Assembly (NCBI GenBank): GCA_950097015.1 | Contig: CATNEN010000001.1 | Location: 20,885,501 to 20,949,500 of the forward strand | Length of the DNA: 64,000 bases | DNA from: Macrostomum hystrix | Lineage: Eukaryota; Platyhelminthes; Macrostomidae | Reading direction: 5' to 3' | Part shown: piece by piece, positions 12,402 through 24,800 of the stretch | Layout of the letters: every line of letters begins with the position of its first letter | Position numbering within the stretch: position 1 is the stretch's first letter | Notes under the pieces: generated by a model | The model's database searches: none | Told to the model about the DNA's origin: nothing | Seen by the model: the letters and a program-made list of their open reading frames with translations, nothing else | Made by a program: the position numbers and the translations under genes

Positions 12402-15400
12402 ATGAAAATCTGGCTGGAGCTGATTTTCAATTTTTACGTGCTGCTGCTATTGCTTCCTGCACCGTCGCGGGCCTGTCCACCTGGTTCGATGTGTGGGATT
12501 TCATCCCCCTGTCAGAATGGGGCCGTATGCACGGATACATGCAACTGGTACAGCTGCACATGTGCAATTGACTACACAGGTGAGTTGCTTACTTAAGCAT
12601 ATGAATTTAGGACGTACAGCGTACTTTGCTTTCAGTCGTAGCACTCGCTAGGAAACACAAGTTTGTGAAGAATCGACCTTTGTGGGACAATTTGTTTGGT
12701 TGCGGAGGATTCATATACAATTTTATAGTTCATAAAACTCTATCTTCGTGAATCTTCGTGATGCTCAGCCCAACCACTTGGATCGAAAGCTAATGCATCA
12801 ATGTACACACTGATTTCCTAATATCTGAAGCTTCACTTTTGCCCACTCAAGAATTGCTGAAAATGCATCATTTTAGGCCAGAATTGCGAATACAAAAAAA
12901 ACGACTGCTTCGCTAACGCCTGTCTGAACGGCGGCCGCTGTCTCGATGGGATTGGGAAGTGAGTATAGACTCCAATTACCATCGTTAACATCTCTACTGA
13001 GCTTTGGCGCTTTACTTTCAAATTTCACAAAAGACTCAATTGCTCTAGCAATTATTGATGCAAAACAGGTACAGCTGTGACTGCACAGGTACCGGATTCA
13101 CGGGGGCCAGGTGCAAGATCAACATTGACGACTGTGCCACCAGTCCCTGCAGAAACGGAGCCACCTGCATTGACGGCGTGAACGATTTTTCCTGCAGGTG
13201 TTACGAAGGATATGAGGGCAAAACGTGCTCTACCGACATTTCTGACTGCAGCCCGAACAAGTGCCACAACAATGGCACCTGTCTTGACCGCAGCAACCAG
13301 CTATTGTACAACAATCCATCTCTGCCAGCTCCGTTCAACGGCTCCTTCAGCTACTCGCAGGCAGCTGGGTTTCTGTGCGCCTGTCCGGCTGGTGAGTGGG
13401 TGACAAGCATTTTTGTTCCGGTACCAGAAACAGGAAAACTTCCTAGAAATCCCTTTATGATTTCTAAACAAAGCAATTGAAAAAGCAAATTAAAAATAAC
13501 TTCTAACAACAGGTGCTTACGGGGAAACCTGCTCAGTGAACCCGGACGACTGCGTGCTGCCCGGCACCAACCAGAGCGTGTGCGCTCACGCCTCGAGCTG
13601 CACGGACGGCCTGGCCTCATTCACCTGCCACTGCCTGCCCGGATATGAGGGCGCCAACTGCTCGGTGGACATCAACGAGTGCGAGCTGTTCCGTCAGCCG
13701 TGTCGCAACGGAGCTGTCTGCAAGGACCTGCTGGCTGACTACGCCTGCACCAACTGCCCGTCAGGGTTCGGCGGCAAGAACTGCAGCGTCAGGCTGACCG
13801 GCTGCGACTCCGCGCCGTGTCGGAATGGCGCCACCTGCGAGCCGGTTCTCTTGAGGGAGCTGCCGACACCTGAGCACGGACACCTGTGCACCTGCGGCCC
13901 AGGATGGACGGGCTCTCAGTGCAACCTCACAACCCTGGTCTCATTCAACGGCTCCGCCAGCTTCAGCGCCCTGCTCAGCATCGCAGCCTCGAGCAGCTCG
14001 GCTGACTGGACCTTCGAGCTCTCATTCCGGAGCAGTCTCACCCAGTTCGATCTGATTCGGCTGTCCTCAGACTCGGGACTCATCCGAGTCGGTGCTCACA
14101 ACTCCAGCCTCGTGCTGCTGCTGCTGAATAGCAGCTCATCGTCTGTGATTGGTCAGACCAAGTGGCCAATCAGTGACAGTCTGGCTGCTGCTGATTGGCT
14201 CACACTGTCAGTCAGCCTGACCAATGGCAGTGTGACACTGACTCGGACGGGGTCGTCAGCAGGAGTGAGGCAGTCTCTCACACAGCTGGTTGACGGACTG
14301 TCGCACACATTCAAGCGAGGCTCAGTGTCAGTTCGGGTCGGAGGCGACGCGGCATCGGCCAAAGGCGGCTTCCGCGGCTGCGTGCGGGATGTGCGACTCG
14401 CGACTTCCAACTTGACATTCGTCGCCATGGAGACCACGGTGGAGTCGAGCAACGCGACCTGGGGAGTGTGCAGTCGATCGGTGCAGTGCGGCAGCCCATC
14501 GCCCTGTGAGCTGAGCACGAGCTCGAGGTGCTTGGATGTGTGGAATGACTTTGTGTGCCAGTGCGCAGCGGACTTTGGTGGCCGCAACTGTTCTGTGCGG
14601 CTTCCGTCGTTCTCATTCGGACTGGGTGGCAACGCGTCCTCAGCGAGCTTCGAGTCAGTGCCCGCCGTCTCAAGCGTGTTCGGCAGCGACTCGTGGACGA
14701 TCGAGCTGAGGCTGGTGACTCTGTCTCCGGGAGCGTTTCTGATGCTGCTGGGCGACCCGAGCGACTCGGCGACCACTCCGCGACTGCTCGTCACGGTGAG
14801 TACAGCTTTTTGGTTTGAAGGAACTCTCAGATTTTTTTCGCTTTCAATTCCTGTTGCTTGCATTTGTGCATCTTTCGATCTATGCGAGAATAAGCGAATA
14901 GGATTTTACCTCCCCTGCAGATTGATGCCTCAGGCCGTCTGTCCGCCCGACTGCTGCTCAGTACAAACGCCGCTTTCGCATCCCTGACGTCTTTGGACTC
15001 TGTTGCAACCGGCAAGTTTATTTTCGTCAAGATTTCTCTCTCGATTTCTTCTCGTGAGATGACGGTGTCAGTAGCATCGACTGCGATGTCAGCAACTCTG
15101 ATCAGCGCGAGCCCCCTATCGCAGCTGTCAGGCCAGCTCCTCATTGGCAGTTTTAGTGGAGCTGTGGCAGCCCCTGCCCCCGCCCTGGCTGTGGACGAAA
15201 GCCGAAGATCGAGGCGATCAGTTTCCGGACGTGCATCCAGCACTTTAGCATCAGCTGCAGGAAATCTGACAGCGTTTCGTGGTGTTCTGAGCTCCGTCCG
15301 AGTCAATGGGAACAGGCCGCTTATTCTGGAGTCCTCTAGGCCAGACGTTGCTGGCGGCCTGCCTGGGGCGATTTTAGCAAACTTTTCATCTGAGGTTATC

Positions 15401-15923
15401 TTTGGCACTCAAACAGAAGACGTCTGTAAAATTTACAGTCCTTGTGAGAGCGGATCTACCTGCACAAACATTTTCTACAATCGATACTCGTTAGTAGCTA
15501 CCCCCCACAAATAGCTTGATGGCATATTTTGTCGAAATATTTCTTAAACTCCACCGCTCGTTGCCCCACATTCAGCTGTAGATGCCGAACTGGCGGGCAA
15601 GGCGCAACTTGCTCGGAGGCCCAAATTTCTGGACCTTCCGCGGCTGTTCTAGCGGGGATCTTAGTTGCTGTCTGTGCCTTTCTTTCACTTGCCACAATAG
15701 GTAATACAAAAACATAAATTTCATAAATGTCTACTCAACAACCATTAACAGCGTGTACTTTCGATGTACTACCGACTCCATTTCAGTCGCAATAGTCACG
15801 GTGAAGTTTAGAAGGCTCGCAGCCAGCAAAGAAGACCTCGATTACGATGGCCCCATCGGTGTGCGAGTTGGACATCTTAGACGAGAGGGGGTGGCTCAGT
15901 GCCCGCAGGATATGTACTTTTAG
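12402..15923 (+). CDS. Crumbs-like receptor B, complete
   Basis: Seven exons: 12402-12579, 12877-12958, 13069-13391, 13513-14795, 14921-15489, 15576-15700 and 15787-15923. Together they give 898 aa with one open frame and GT/AG introns. The start is the ATG that opens a clear signal peptide ([17 protein letters not shown]). After it come seven EGF-like modules, laminin-G 1, an EGF, laminin-G 2, an EGF, a transmembrane helix ([20 protein letters not shown]) and a tail of about 40 residues ending QDMYF. The tail has neither the FERM-binding GTYxPS nor the C-terminal ERLI of Crumbs. It matches the tail of gene A. Laminin-G 3 is absent relative to gene C. The fourth exon (1283 bp) is almost identical to the equivalent exon of gene C, while flanking exons are diverged. 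By family it should be a cell-surface adhesion or polarity protein. Its signalling through the usual Crumbs partners is unlikely from the tail. Confidence 0.88.
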
Positions 15924-16136
15924 TGAACTTCGTTTTGCCGCTGTCAGTTTGTTTCTATTTACAGTAGTGTAGCGTAATATTTGTAGTTGTAATTGTATTT
16001 ACTGTGAATCAATTGGTTTGCCAATAATTGACCAATCAGTAGTACGAGTCATAAATAATCCAGATGTTATTCTTTAATTCATGCGCCTCCAAGAATAGCA
16101 GCGACTTAACGTAGAAAGGTCACGGTGTTTCTTTCA

Positions 16137-16142
16137 AATAAA
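16137..16142 (+). terminator. poly(A) signal of gene B
   Basis: AATAAA about 215 bp after the stop codon of gene B. A second AATAAA follows about 40 bp further on. Position and orientation fit a short 3' UTR. Confidence 0.5.
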
Positions 16143-16625
16143 TACATTTTTATTTCCCTGTAACTCCCAAAACATTCAATAAATCGCTTTAAAATGCAGA
16201 ACAAGGGCTAAAATTTTCCAGAATGACGAGACATCAGCATCGTCAAGATATTCAAAGATTCTCGTCGGTTAAAACAATTTTCGTCATGCAACCATATCAA
16301 CTAAAATTATTGATTAAATTGTACTTGGATAATATTATTGAACCAGTATGGATTCGTCATTCAGAGCTAAGTTTGTTTTTCTTGTCACCGGCGTCTTGGA
16401 CAAGAACCGCTGACTATCTCGATGTCAGCGGTGGGGGGATAGCGGGGTCACCATTATTGTTTTTGACTAGCGCTAAACCTCGCTAATCTCTACGTATTTT
16501 TAAACCTCATATTTGCACCAGCGCAGCTCTTGACAGCTGCAAATAGGCAAATAGTCTGCTCGAATACTACAAGGATATATGAAATATGAAATAAAAGGTT
16601 AGTGAAGCTTGGAGCTATGAAGAGG
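16143..16625. other. 3' UTR end and intergenic
   Basis: Sequence after the poly(A) signal of gene B. No gene recognised before the SINE. Confidence 0.4.
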
Positions 16626-16945
16626 GTGAGTGGCAGTCCTGGCAGAGCGGTTAACACGTACGTTTGCCTCTCGCAACAAGGTCCCTGAGCTCGATTCCGC
16701 GACGAGGCCACATTCATTGGGGCGCAGCCGCAGAGAGAAGGCTTGGGGGCTTGTCGTGCAATCGATGCCCTTTAGGCTAACCTACGAGGCGCAGTAAGAG
16801 TGTACACTGCCTGACGATGATAAGGATGTACACACCTGTGTGAGTGTGTGCTCAGGATTTAGCGAAATTGGGAGAATTTCCCCCCTCCCGCTGCTGCGGG
16901 TCTACTGTCAACAAATGCTGTGCTAGTTAGTGCCTTCTTGCAAAT
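16626..16945 (+). mobile_element. tRNA-Leu-like SINE, copy 3
   Basis: Head with TGGCAGAGCGGTTAAC (box A-like), TTTGCCTCTCGCAACAAGG and GAGCTCGATTCC (box B-like). The GGGGCGCAGCC body, the GTACACTGCCTGACGATGA stretch and the TACACACCTGTGTGAGTG region follow. Same order as copies 1 and 5. Confidence 0.8.
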
Positions 16946-18111
16946 CTTATCAGTATGTGATCGACGTTACAATTTTCAGGGGTTGTAAAATGGCGTATGT
17001 ATTTCTAGTTTTATATTTATAGATAAGTCAGAGCACAGATAATCAATAAGCTTGAGCACTAAACTTGAAATATAATTTGTTAACTTGTTAGCATTGTTAA
17101 AAATTAGCTAAATAGCCTGCAGACGATAGTTGACTGTGAATAATAGCATTGCGAAAATTGCATACAGTAGTGTATGCCTACACAGCATTTCAGCACACAA
17201 TGGTCCCGAAAAATTGAGTCTTTAGCAAGGAATGATCTCAGAATGAATTCAGATCTTCATGTATTGAGCATAGCATCGGAGTTGCGAAGACAGCTGTGGA
17301 CCACCAATAAAGCCTGCTTGGATTCCAACAATACCTGGTGCTAGAGAAAAATATTGCAATCAAGCTTCCGATGCCAAAGTGAGTAAATTGGAAATGATTG
17401 AAGTCGCTCAAAACTCACAAGAATGACATGATGAGCAAAGAGGCAAATTAACATTTTAAAATATAGATAAAGTTGTTTCCCATAGCAACGATGTTTGCGC
17501 TTTCACAACTGCATTCACTGTACTGGTCTGTACTGGCCAGGTAATCCGTTTCTGCTTTTGGTTGACCCTAAGCTAACCGACCTGCCTTAGACTCTCAGTG
17601 AACAAATGAACAAAAGTTTAAAAAGGTGCCAAAATTATTAAAAACACTTTATGCACGTCTTTTTATTATTAAAATTTAATTATAAAACAAGCTGCAGAAA
17701 AAGTTGAGAATAAAACCTACTCTGATTAATTTGGAAATCAAACAGTAAATATGCGCAAAGACAGTGAGCACAAAACTGATTGTTTGAGTCTGAAAACCAC
17801 GGCCAACAATACTAGGCTTTTATGAGTAAATTCTGCATTTGATATTTTAATGTTTTGTAACACAGCATGCACCCAGAGCCTACTATGAGTAGTGAAATAC
17901 TGCAAACTAGAGGAATGTACAACAAAGATAAAGGATTAAAGTGCAATAAAAACTGGTGCAACAAGATACGAAACTGCTTTCTGGTGGCAAAGATGTACTA
18001 AGACAACAAATGCACAAGTTTGTGAAGTTCTCATCATTAAATATTCTCAATGTGAATAAGTGAACCTCATAACTGATTGATTTTAATATCCGATGTGGGC
18101 GTGGGAGAACA
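16946..18111. other. intergenic, AT-rich
   Basis: No exon, RNA or repeat recognised. Confidence 0.4.
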
Positions 18112-18505
18112 AGACTGTTAGAAAGTGTCTGCTGTCTGTTAGACAGTGTCTGCTGTGTGTTAGACAGTATCTGCTGTCTGTTTGACAGTGTCTGCTGTGT
18201 GTTAGACAGTGTCTGCTGTCTGTTAGACAGTATCTGCTGTGTGTTAGACAGTGTCTGCTGTGTGTTAGACAGTGTCTGCTGTCTGTTAGACAGTATCTGC
18301 TGTCTGTTAGACAGTGTCTGCTGTGTGTTAGACAGTACCTGCTGTGTGTTAGACAGTGTCTGCTGTCTGTTAGACAGTATCTGCTGTCTGTTAGACAGCG
18401 TCTGCTGTCTGTTAGACAGTGTCTGCTGTCTGTTAGACAGCGTCTGCTGTCTGTTAGACAGTGTCTGCTGTCTGTTAGACAGTGTCTGCCGTCTGTTTGA
18501 TAAGT
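18112..18505. repeat. 21-bp minisatellite made of small palindromes
   Basis: About 18 copies of a 21-bp unit. Most units hold the inverted repeat CTGTCTGTTAGACAG (6-bp arms, GTT loop). Variants change CTGTCT to CTGTGT, which breaks the stem. Because 21 is a multiple of three, both strands stay open, giving spurious proteins. Confidence 0.93.
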
Positions 18506-18882
18506 TAGAAATAAAAAATAAAAACAGCGATCCTATTAAATAGTTAAACTCCTCCATATTAAAATAGGCATTAATTTATACAACACTTAAAAAACACCAG
18601 GTGAAATCGAATATCAATTTTACAATAAGCACGTGCGAAACACGATTAGCAAAATAGAAGAATAGCAATAAAACATCTATATGCAATAGCAATAGCAATA
18701 AATATGGAAGCACAAAAAATTGTTTTAATAGGGAATAGAATGTTCATTTGGGATAATAACAATACGACTAAGCTCAGGAAACTTGTCTACGCTTATCTAA
18801 CAAAATAATCTAAACATCTTTGCATAAAAGCACACTTGAAGCAGTTTCATAATCTATGATTGGCCAGCCGGTGGACAGCCAA
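18506..18882. other. probable 3' UTR of Crumbs gene C
   Basis: Lies just after the Crumbs stop codon on the minus strand. AT-rich. No clear AATAAA was found on the minus strand. Confidence 0.4.
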
Positions 18883-21800
18883 TCAAATCAGGCGCTCCTC
18901 CGGCGGCGGCCTGACTGGCGGAGGCGCCTGGGCTGCGCGGCTGTTGCTGCTACTCTCGGCCTTCGACGGTCCGTAGGTGCCGGTCTCTTTGCGCCGGTTC
19001 TGGACGAATTTGAACAGCCCGGCTGCAGCTGGCAGGGACGGGTGGCAATGTCGCGTGTTGGAGTAGAAGGCAATACGATCGCAATATTATTATGAATAGA
19101 ATACCCATGCTTTAAGGCTCCTAACGCCCAACGGCTAACGGCGCCCTCTGATTTTCCATTGGCGCCCGCAAAGCTTGGGTATCAATTTGATTGTACCATA
19201 GACGTTTTTGCCCAAGCTATACTTTCAGAGTCAGAGACGGGGGTGTTGGGCAGAGCCCCCACTTCGGGGTGTGGAGACCCCACTTTGTGATGTCTTATTT
19301 AGGCCAGTGGGATGTTTAAGCGGCGGAGAGAGGGCTTGGGGGCTTGTCGTGCAATTTACGCCCTTGAGGGCCAACCTCCGAGGTACAGCGAGAGTGTACA
19401 CTGCCTAACGATGAGAAAGTCAGGGCAGATGTACACACCTGTGTGCGTGTGTACTCAGGAGTCAGCGAAACGGGGCAGAATTGCCTCCTCGCTGGCTGCG
19501 GGTCTATGATTGTGCCATTGCCTGCTACCATTCTGCAATTATTTTTATATTATTAATAATAAAGCCGTTTCCAAAGGCTTTGTACAGCTGTTCAGTCCAT
19601 GTACTGTGAGTGTCGGAACACTCGTACAATTTTCTCCCCCCCAATAAATTCTGGCCAGTATCCATTTTGTAACACAGTTAAACTGGGGATTAAACAGTGT
19701 AAGATATTTTTATGTCAAGTCTTTACTTCTCTACTTTCGCACAGTAGTCTAAATTGGAACTCACATTTTTTAATATCTGAGTTAGCTAAAGCAACGGTAT
19801 TTTTTCTGTGTTTGCAAATGTTTTCTTTTGTCTGAGAGTCGAACTCCTGACCTCCAAGTCCAGCTTTATGGAGGTCAGGAGTCCAGCTTCATGGCTAAAT
19901 GTTGCTTAGAGCCCGATTGTGACCATAATAAGTCTGCTGTTTGCAGTTCTTACCAACCAAATAGCCTGTAATTTTAGTGGCATTAGCTCTGGCCTTCCGA
20001 CCAGAACGTCAGGAGTTCGAGTCTCAGCCAAATGTAAATAATTTGCTTCCTATGACAAATCCGATGACATAAATCTTTCAACGAAGCCTTTGAGTCACTT
20101 CAGATACCTTTAAGTCGTTAGAGAAGCGTTTGAGTAGTCAGACAAGCTTTTTAGTCTTTTGAGTTCCTATAGAAGCGTTTGAGTCGTTAGAGAAGCGTTT
20201 GAGTCGTTAGAGAAGCGTTTGAGTCGTTAGAGAAACGTTTGAGTCGTTAGAGAAGCGTTTGAGTCGTTAGAGAAGCGTTTGAGTCGTTAGAGAAGCGTTT
20301 GAGTCGTTAGAGAAGCGTTCGAGTCGTTAGAGAAGCGTTTGAGTCGTTTGAGTCCCTATAGAAGCGTTTGAGTCATTAGTGAAGCGTTTGAGTTGTTCGA
20401 AAAGTGTTTGAGTTGTTAGAGAAGCGTTTGAGTCGTTAGAGAAGCGTTTGAGTCGTTAGAGAAACGTTTGAGTCGTTAGAGAAGCGTTTGAGTCGTTAGA
20501 GAAGCGTTTGAGTCGTTAGAGAAGCGTTTGAGTCGTTAGAGAAGCGTTCGAGTCGTTAGAGAAGCGTTTGAGTCGTTTGAGTCCCTATAGAAGCGTTTGA
20601 GTCATTAGTGAAGCGTTTGAGTTGTTCGAAAAGTGTTTGAGTTGTTAGAGAAGTGTTTGAGTTTTTAGAAAAGTGTTTGAGTCGTTAGAGAATTGTTTGA
20701 GTTGTTAGAAAAGCGTTTGAGTCATTAGTGAAGCGTTTGAGTTGTTCGAAAAGTGTTTGAGTCGTTAGAGAAGTGTTTGAGTTGTTCGAAAAGTGTTTGA
20801 GTCGTTAGAGAAGTGTTTGAGTTTTTAGAAAAGTGTTTGAGTCGTTAGAGAAGTGTTTGAGTTTTTAGAAAAGTGTTTGAGTCGTTAGAGAATTGTTTGA
20901 GTTGTTAGAAAAGCGTTTGAGTCGTTACAGAGCGGTATATGCCTAAACACCTATCATAGATATGTCCAAGACCATCACACAATCATAACAAAATGGCATA
21001 AAAAAATGTGCGTATAACTAGCGGTACGTATGAGCGGCGGTAAAGTTAAAGCACTCTCAAAACTGTTAACACACATTTTTCTCATAATTGAAATGCAAAT
21101 CTTCACTGACACAATGCCCCTTACAGTGTCAGTAAATGATGAGACCGTTTTGCTTTCATCTCAGTGTCGTGAGAAACACATTTTTGGCCTAACAGAGCTT
21201 TTCATTGTCTGGCTAGAAATTTATGACTGGATTAGACAGTCGATTTTTTTTCAAGCTAAAAGTCTACAGTTAAACAAAATAACCTATTTATTTTTTAGGA
21301 ACAACAACGTAACAGAATAAAAAACGATACATTTAAACTAAGAAAGAAAAATCTGCACAAAAGCATTCCGAAAGAGTTAGTAAGCACTAACTAAAAGATA
21401 AGCAACGGGACAAATTAGCGATAATCAGGGTCCCGCTCACGGGGGTCAGTGGCAGAGCGTTTGCCTCTCGCACCAAGGTCCCTGAGCTCGATTCCACGGC
21501 GAGGCCACATTTATCTGGGGCGCAGCCGCGGAGAGAAGGCTTGGGGGCTTGTCGTGCAATTTACGCCATTGAGGGCCAACCTCCAAGGCACAGTGAGAGT
21601 GTACACTGCCTGACGATGAGAAAGTCAGGGCAGATGTACGCACAGTGTGTGCCTGCGTACAGTATCTGTGTGCGTGTGTGCTCAGGAGTCAACGAAATGG
21701 GCAGAATTGCTCCTCGTTAGCTGCGGGTCTAGTGTCACCAATTGATGTGCCATTGCCCGCAGCCCTCCTGCAATTATTACTATTCTTCTTTTGAGTTTAC

Positions 21801-24800
21801 GTAAAATCACACATCCCAACTTAAAACCTTAGGTGTAGTTCTGAAAATTCAATATGAAGAATTAGATTTAGTTCAATGTTTCATTTTAAATGGAAATTTT
21901 AATACGCGTTTGATTCAAAGTTAGAAAGCCAATTCGATTACAATCTTACCTATTCGAGAATATCTTATCACTTTTTCCATGCTTTTTTAATTGCGCAATC
22001 AATTAGAGACTATAAAGAATGATTCCGCTCTACTTGCGTGATCCTACTTATGTCAGTAGGGCAATTGCGTTTTATAAAAAATATTTACATTTTTACAGAA
22101 ACTGTTTCCTTAGAAATGCTCAGGGTCCCACTCACCAACAGCAATGAAGATGACGAGGCCGACTACGCAGATGATGATGATGGCGGTGGTGGACACGCTG
22201 GCCATGGCGCCCAGCGAGTTGGCGCAGGTTGTGCCATAGAAGCCAGCAGCGCAGTCGCAGCGGAACAGGTTCCACAAGTCCGCGCAGCTGCCGGAGTTCT
22301 GGCAGACGCTGGCGGGCCTACCGTCCACTGTTGTCTGGCACACGCGGTCACCATGGCAACCCAGTAGTGGAGCGGACACTGCCGAGGCCCAATGAAATCC
22401 CGGAGTCCCAGCTGGCAGAGACCGATTGACCATGGGCGCCAGGTAGCCGTTAAGCCGGACATTGTCCAGACAGCCTTTGAATGCTGGGCCGCCAATGATG
22501 ATGCTGGCGGTTTGATCAAGCAGCAAGCTGGACAAGATGTTGGACTTCCCAGCTAAGGCCATGTCACTGCCATTGATTGACACGACAACTGACAGGGGAG
22601 CACCAGCTGAGCAATTGACGCTGAAAGTGAAAGGCAATGCTGTTGCTATGGAAACAGGTAGCAACACTGTCTGGTCATCAAGGGTGACCTGCAGCTGACT
22701 GGAGTTGCATCCCACGGACAGCCGGCGGGTACCAGTTGCCACGGACAACAGCTGACAGTCGGACTGGCGCGTCCGAGCCCACCCGGCAACGGTTGCTAGG
22801 GGCTCATTAAGGCTCCGGATGGCCAAGCTAAGCTGATTGGTTACTGGGGGGCTCTGCAGCGAGCTGCCGAACGTGGCTGCCGTGCGACCTGCAAAATAAA
22901 ATTTCGCAGCTTTTCCTATCAGCGTGAGTCTTAGTCGGCTTGGAACCAGCAGACTCAAATCAGCGTGAGTCTTAGTCGGCTTGGAACCAGCAGACTCAAA
23001 ATTCGAACTCACATTCGATGCCGCTTGGGTTCAAGTTGACGCACTCGGTGCCGTTCGGGCAGAACTCGCCAGTCGAGATGCAGGCATCCCTGACGTTGCA
23101 GTTCACACCGCGCCAGCCAGCTGTGCAGCTGCAGCTGGGCAAAATAATGTTTGAGGGTTTGAAAAGACAGATGATTTGGGATCAAAGTGACTGGCAGGAT
23201 AAAATATTATCTATCATCGATTTTTTAATTTAAAGATTTTAATGGGCATCAGGGTTGTTGGCTATCAGAGATTAGAGCTATTAGGGAGGGGAATGGGGCT
23301 GTTAAGCGCTTAGGAAATCTGGGCAATGAAATCTGGGATATTAGTGAATCAGAGCAATTGGGGGATAATGGCTATTAGGGGATCAGGGTTATTAGAGGAT
23401 CAGGGATATTAGGGGATCAGGGATATTAGAGTTATTATGGAGCAGGGTAAGATTCCGAGAGCTAGCTCAAAGTTGAAATGTTAAAGCACTCACGAGTAGG
23501 AATTGTAGAACACATCAGTGCAGGCGCCAGCATTCCTGCAGGGCGCCGTGGTGGCACAGACCGCCTCAGTTAGACTGCCAGTGGCCACATTGATGGATTC
23601 GCTGGCGACCACAGCTCCTGGTAGGCTGTCAATCAGGCTAGAAGCCACCAGTCCCAGAATCAGCGGCCGATTGCCGTTAACTCTGACGGCGCCCAGAACG
23701 CCTCTGAAGGCAGTCTCGTTCCCTGCGGCAGCCACGACGCTTGATGGCAGCTCCAGCGCGGCTCTGCTAGTACTGGAACCGCTGCTAGTGGGAGGAACCA
23801 CAGTCGGAGCTGGCGCGGCAGGGGCTCCGCTGAAGCCGCCGATGATAAGCTGACCGGAGGGCTGTGGCAGGGGAGCCGCACTGCTCAGCGATGCCGACCT
23901 CACAGTCGACGCCACCGTCAGCGACAACTCGCGACCTGAGATCGACAGGGCGATCTTCACGTAGACAAAGCTGCCAGTGGCCACCGAGTCAGGAGATGTC
24001 AGCGATGCGACCTGGGAGCCGTTGCTGAGCAGCAGCTGGGCGGAGAGACGACCGATGGCATCGATCTAAAACAAAAAAATTGGCTCAAAAATTAATTTCG
24101 ATAATTGTCTGGTTGTTATTATCACTCTACCCACCGTGACGAGCAGTCGTGGAGTAGTCGCCGAGTCGCTCGGGTCGCCGAGCTGCATCAGAAACGCTCC
24201 TGGAGACAGAGTCACCAGCCTCAGCTCGATCGTCCACGAGTCGCCGCTGAACACGCTTGAAACGGCGGGCACTGACTCGAAGCTCGCTGAGGACGCGTTG
24301 CCCCCCAGTCCGAATGAGAACGACGGAAGCCGCACAGAACAGTTGTGGCCACCAAAGTCCGCTGCGCACTGGCACACAAAGTCATTCCACACATCCAAGC
24401 ACCTCGAGCTCGTGCTCAGCTCACAGGGCGATGGGCTGCCGCACTGCACCGATCGACTGCACACTCCCCAGGTCGCGTTGCTCGACTCCACCGTGGTCTC
24501 CATGGCGACGAATGTCAAGTTGGAAGTCGCGAGTCGCACATCCCGCACGCAGCCGCGGAAGCCGCCTTTGGCCGATGCCGCGTCGCCTCCGACCCGAACT
24601 GACACTGAGCCTCGCTTGAATGTGTGCGACAGTCCGTCAACCAGCTGTGTGAGAGACTGCCTCACTCCTGCTGACGACCCCGTCCGAGTCAGTGTCGCAC
24701 TGCCATTGGTCAGGCTGACTGACAGTGTGAGCCAATCAGCAGCAGCCAGACTGTCACTGATTGGCCACTTGGTCTGACCAATCACAGACGATGAGCTGCT

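Noticed and set aside
14153-14863. Minus-strand ORF opposite the large exon of gene B, also seen opposite the same exons of genes A and C
   Set aside because: Shadow of the real coding strand; it recurs only because the exon is conserved.
20075-20932. Possible CRISPR-like array
   Set aside because: Units are directly adjacent with no unique spacers, and the DNA is animal.
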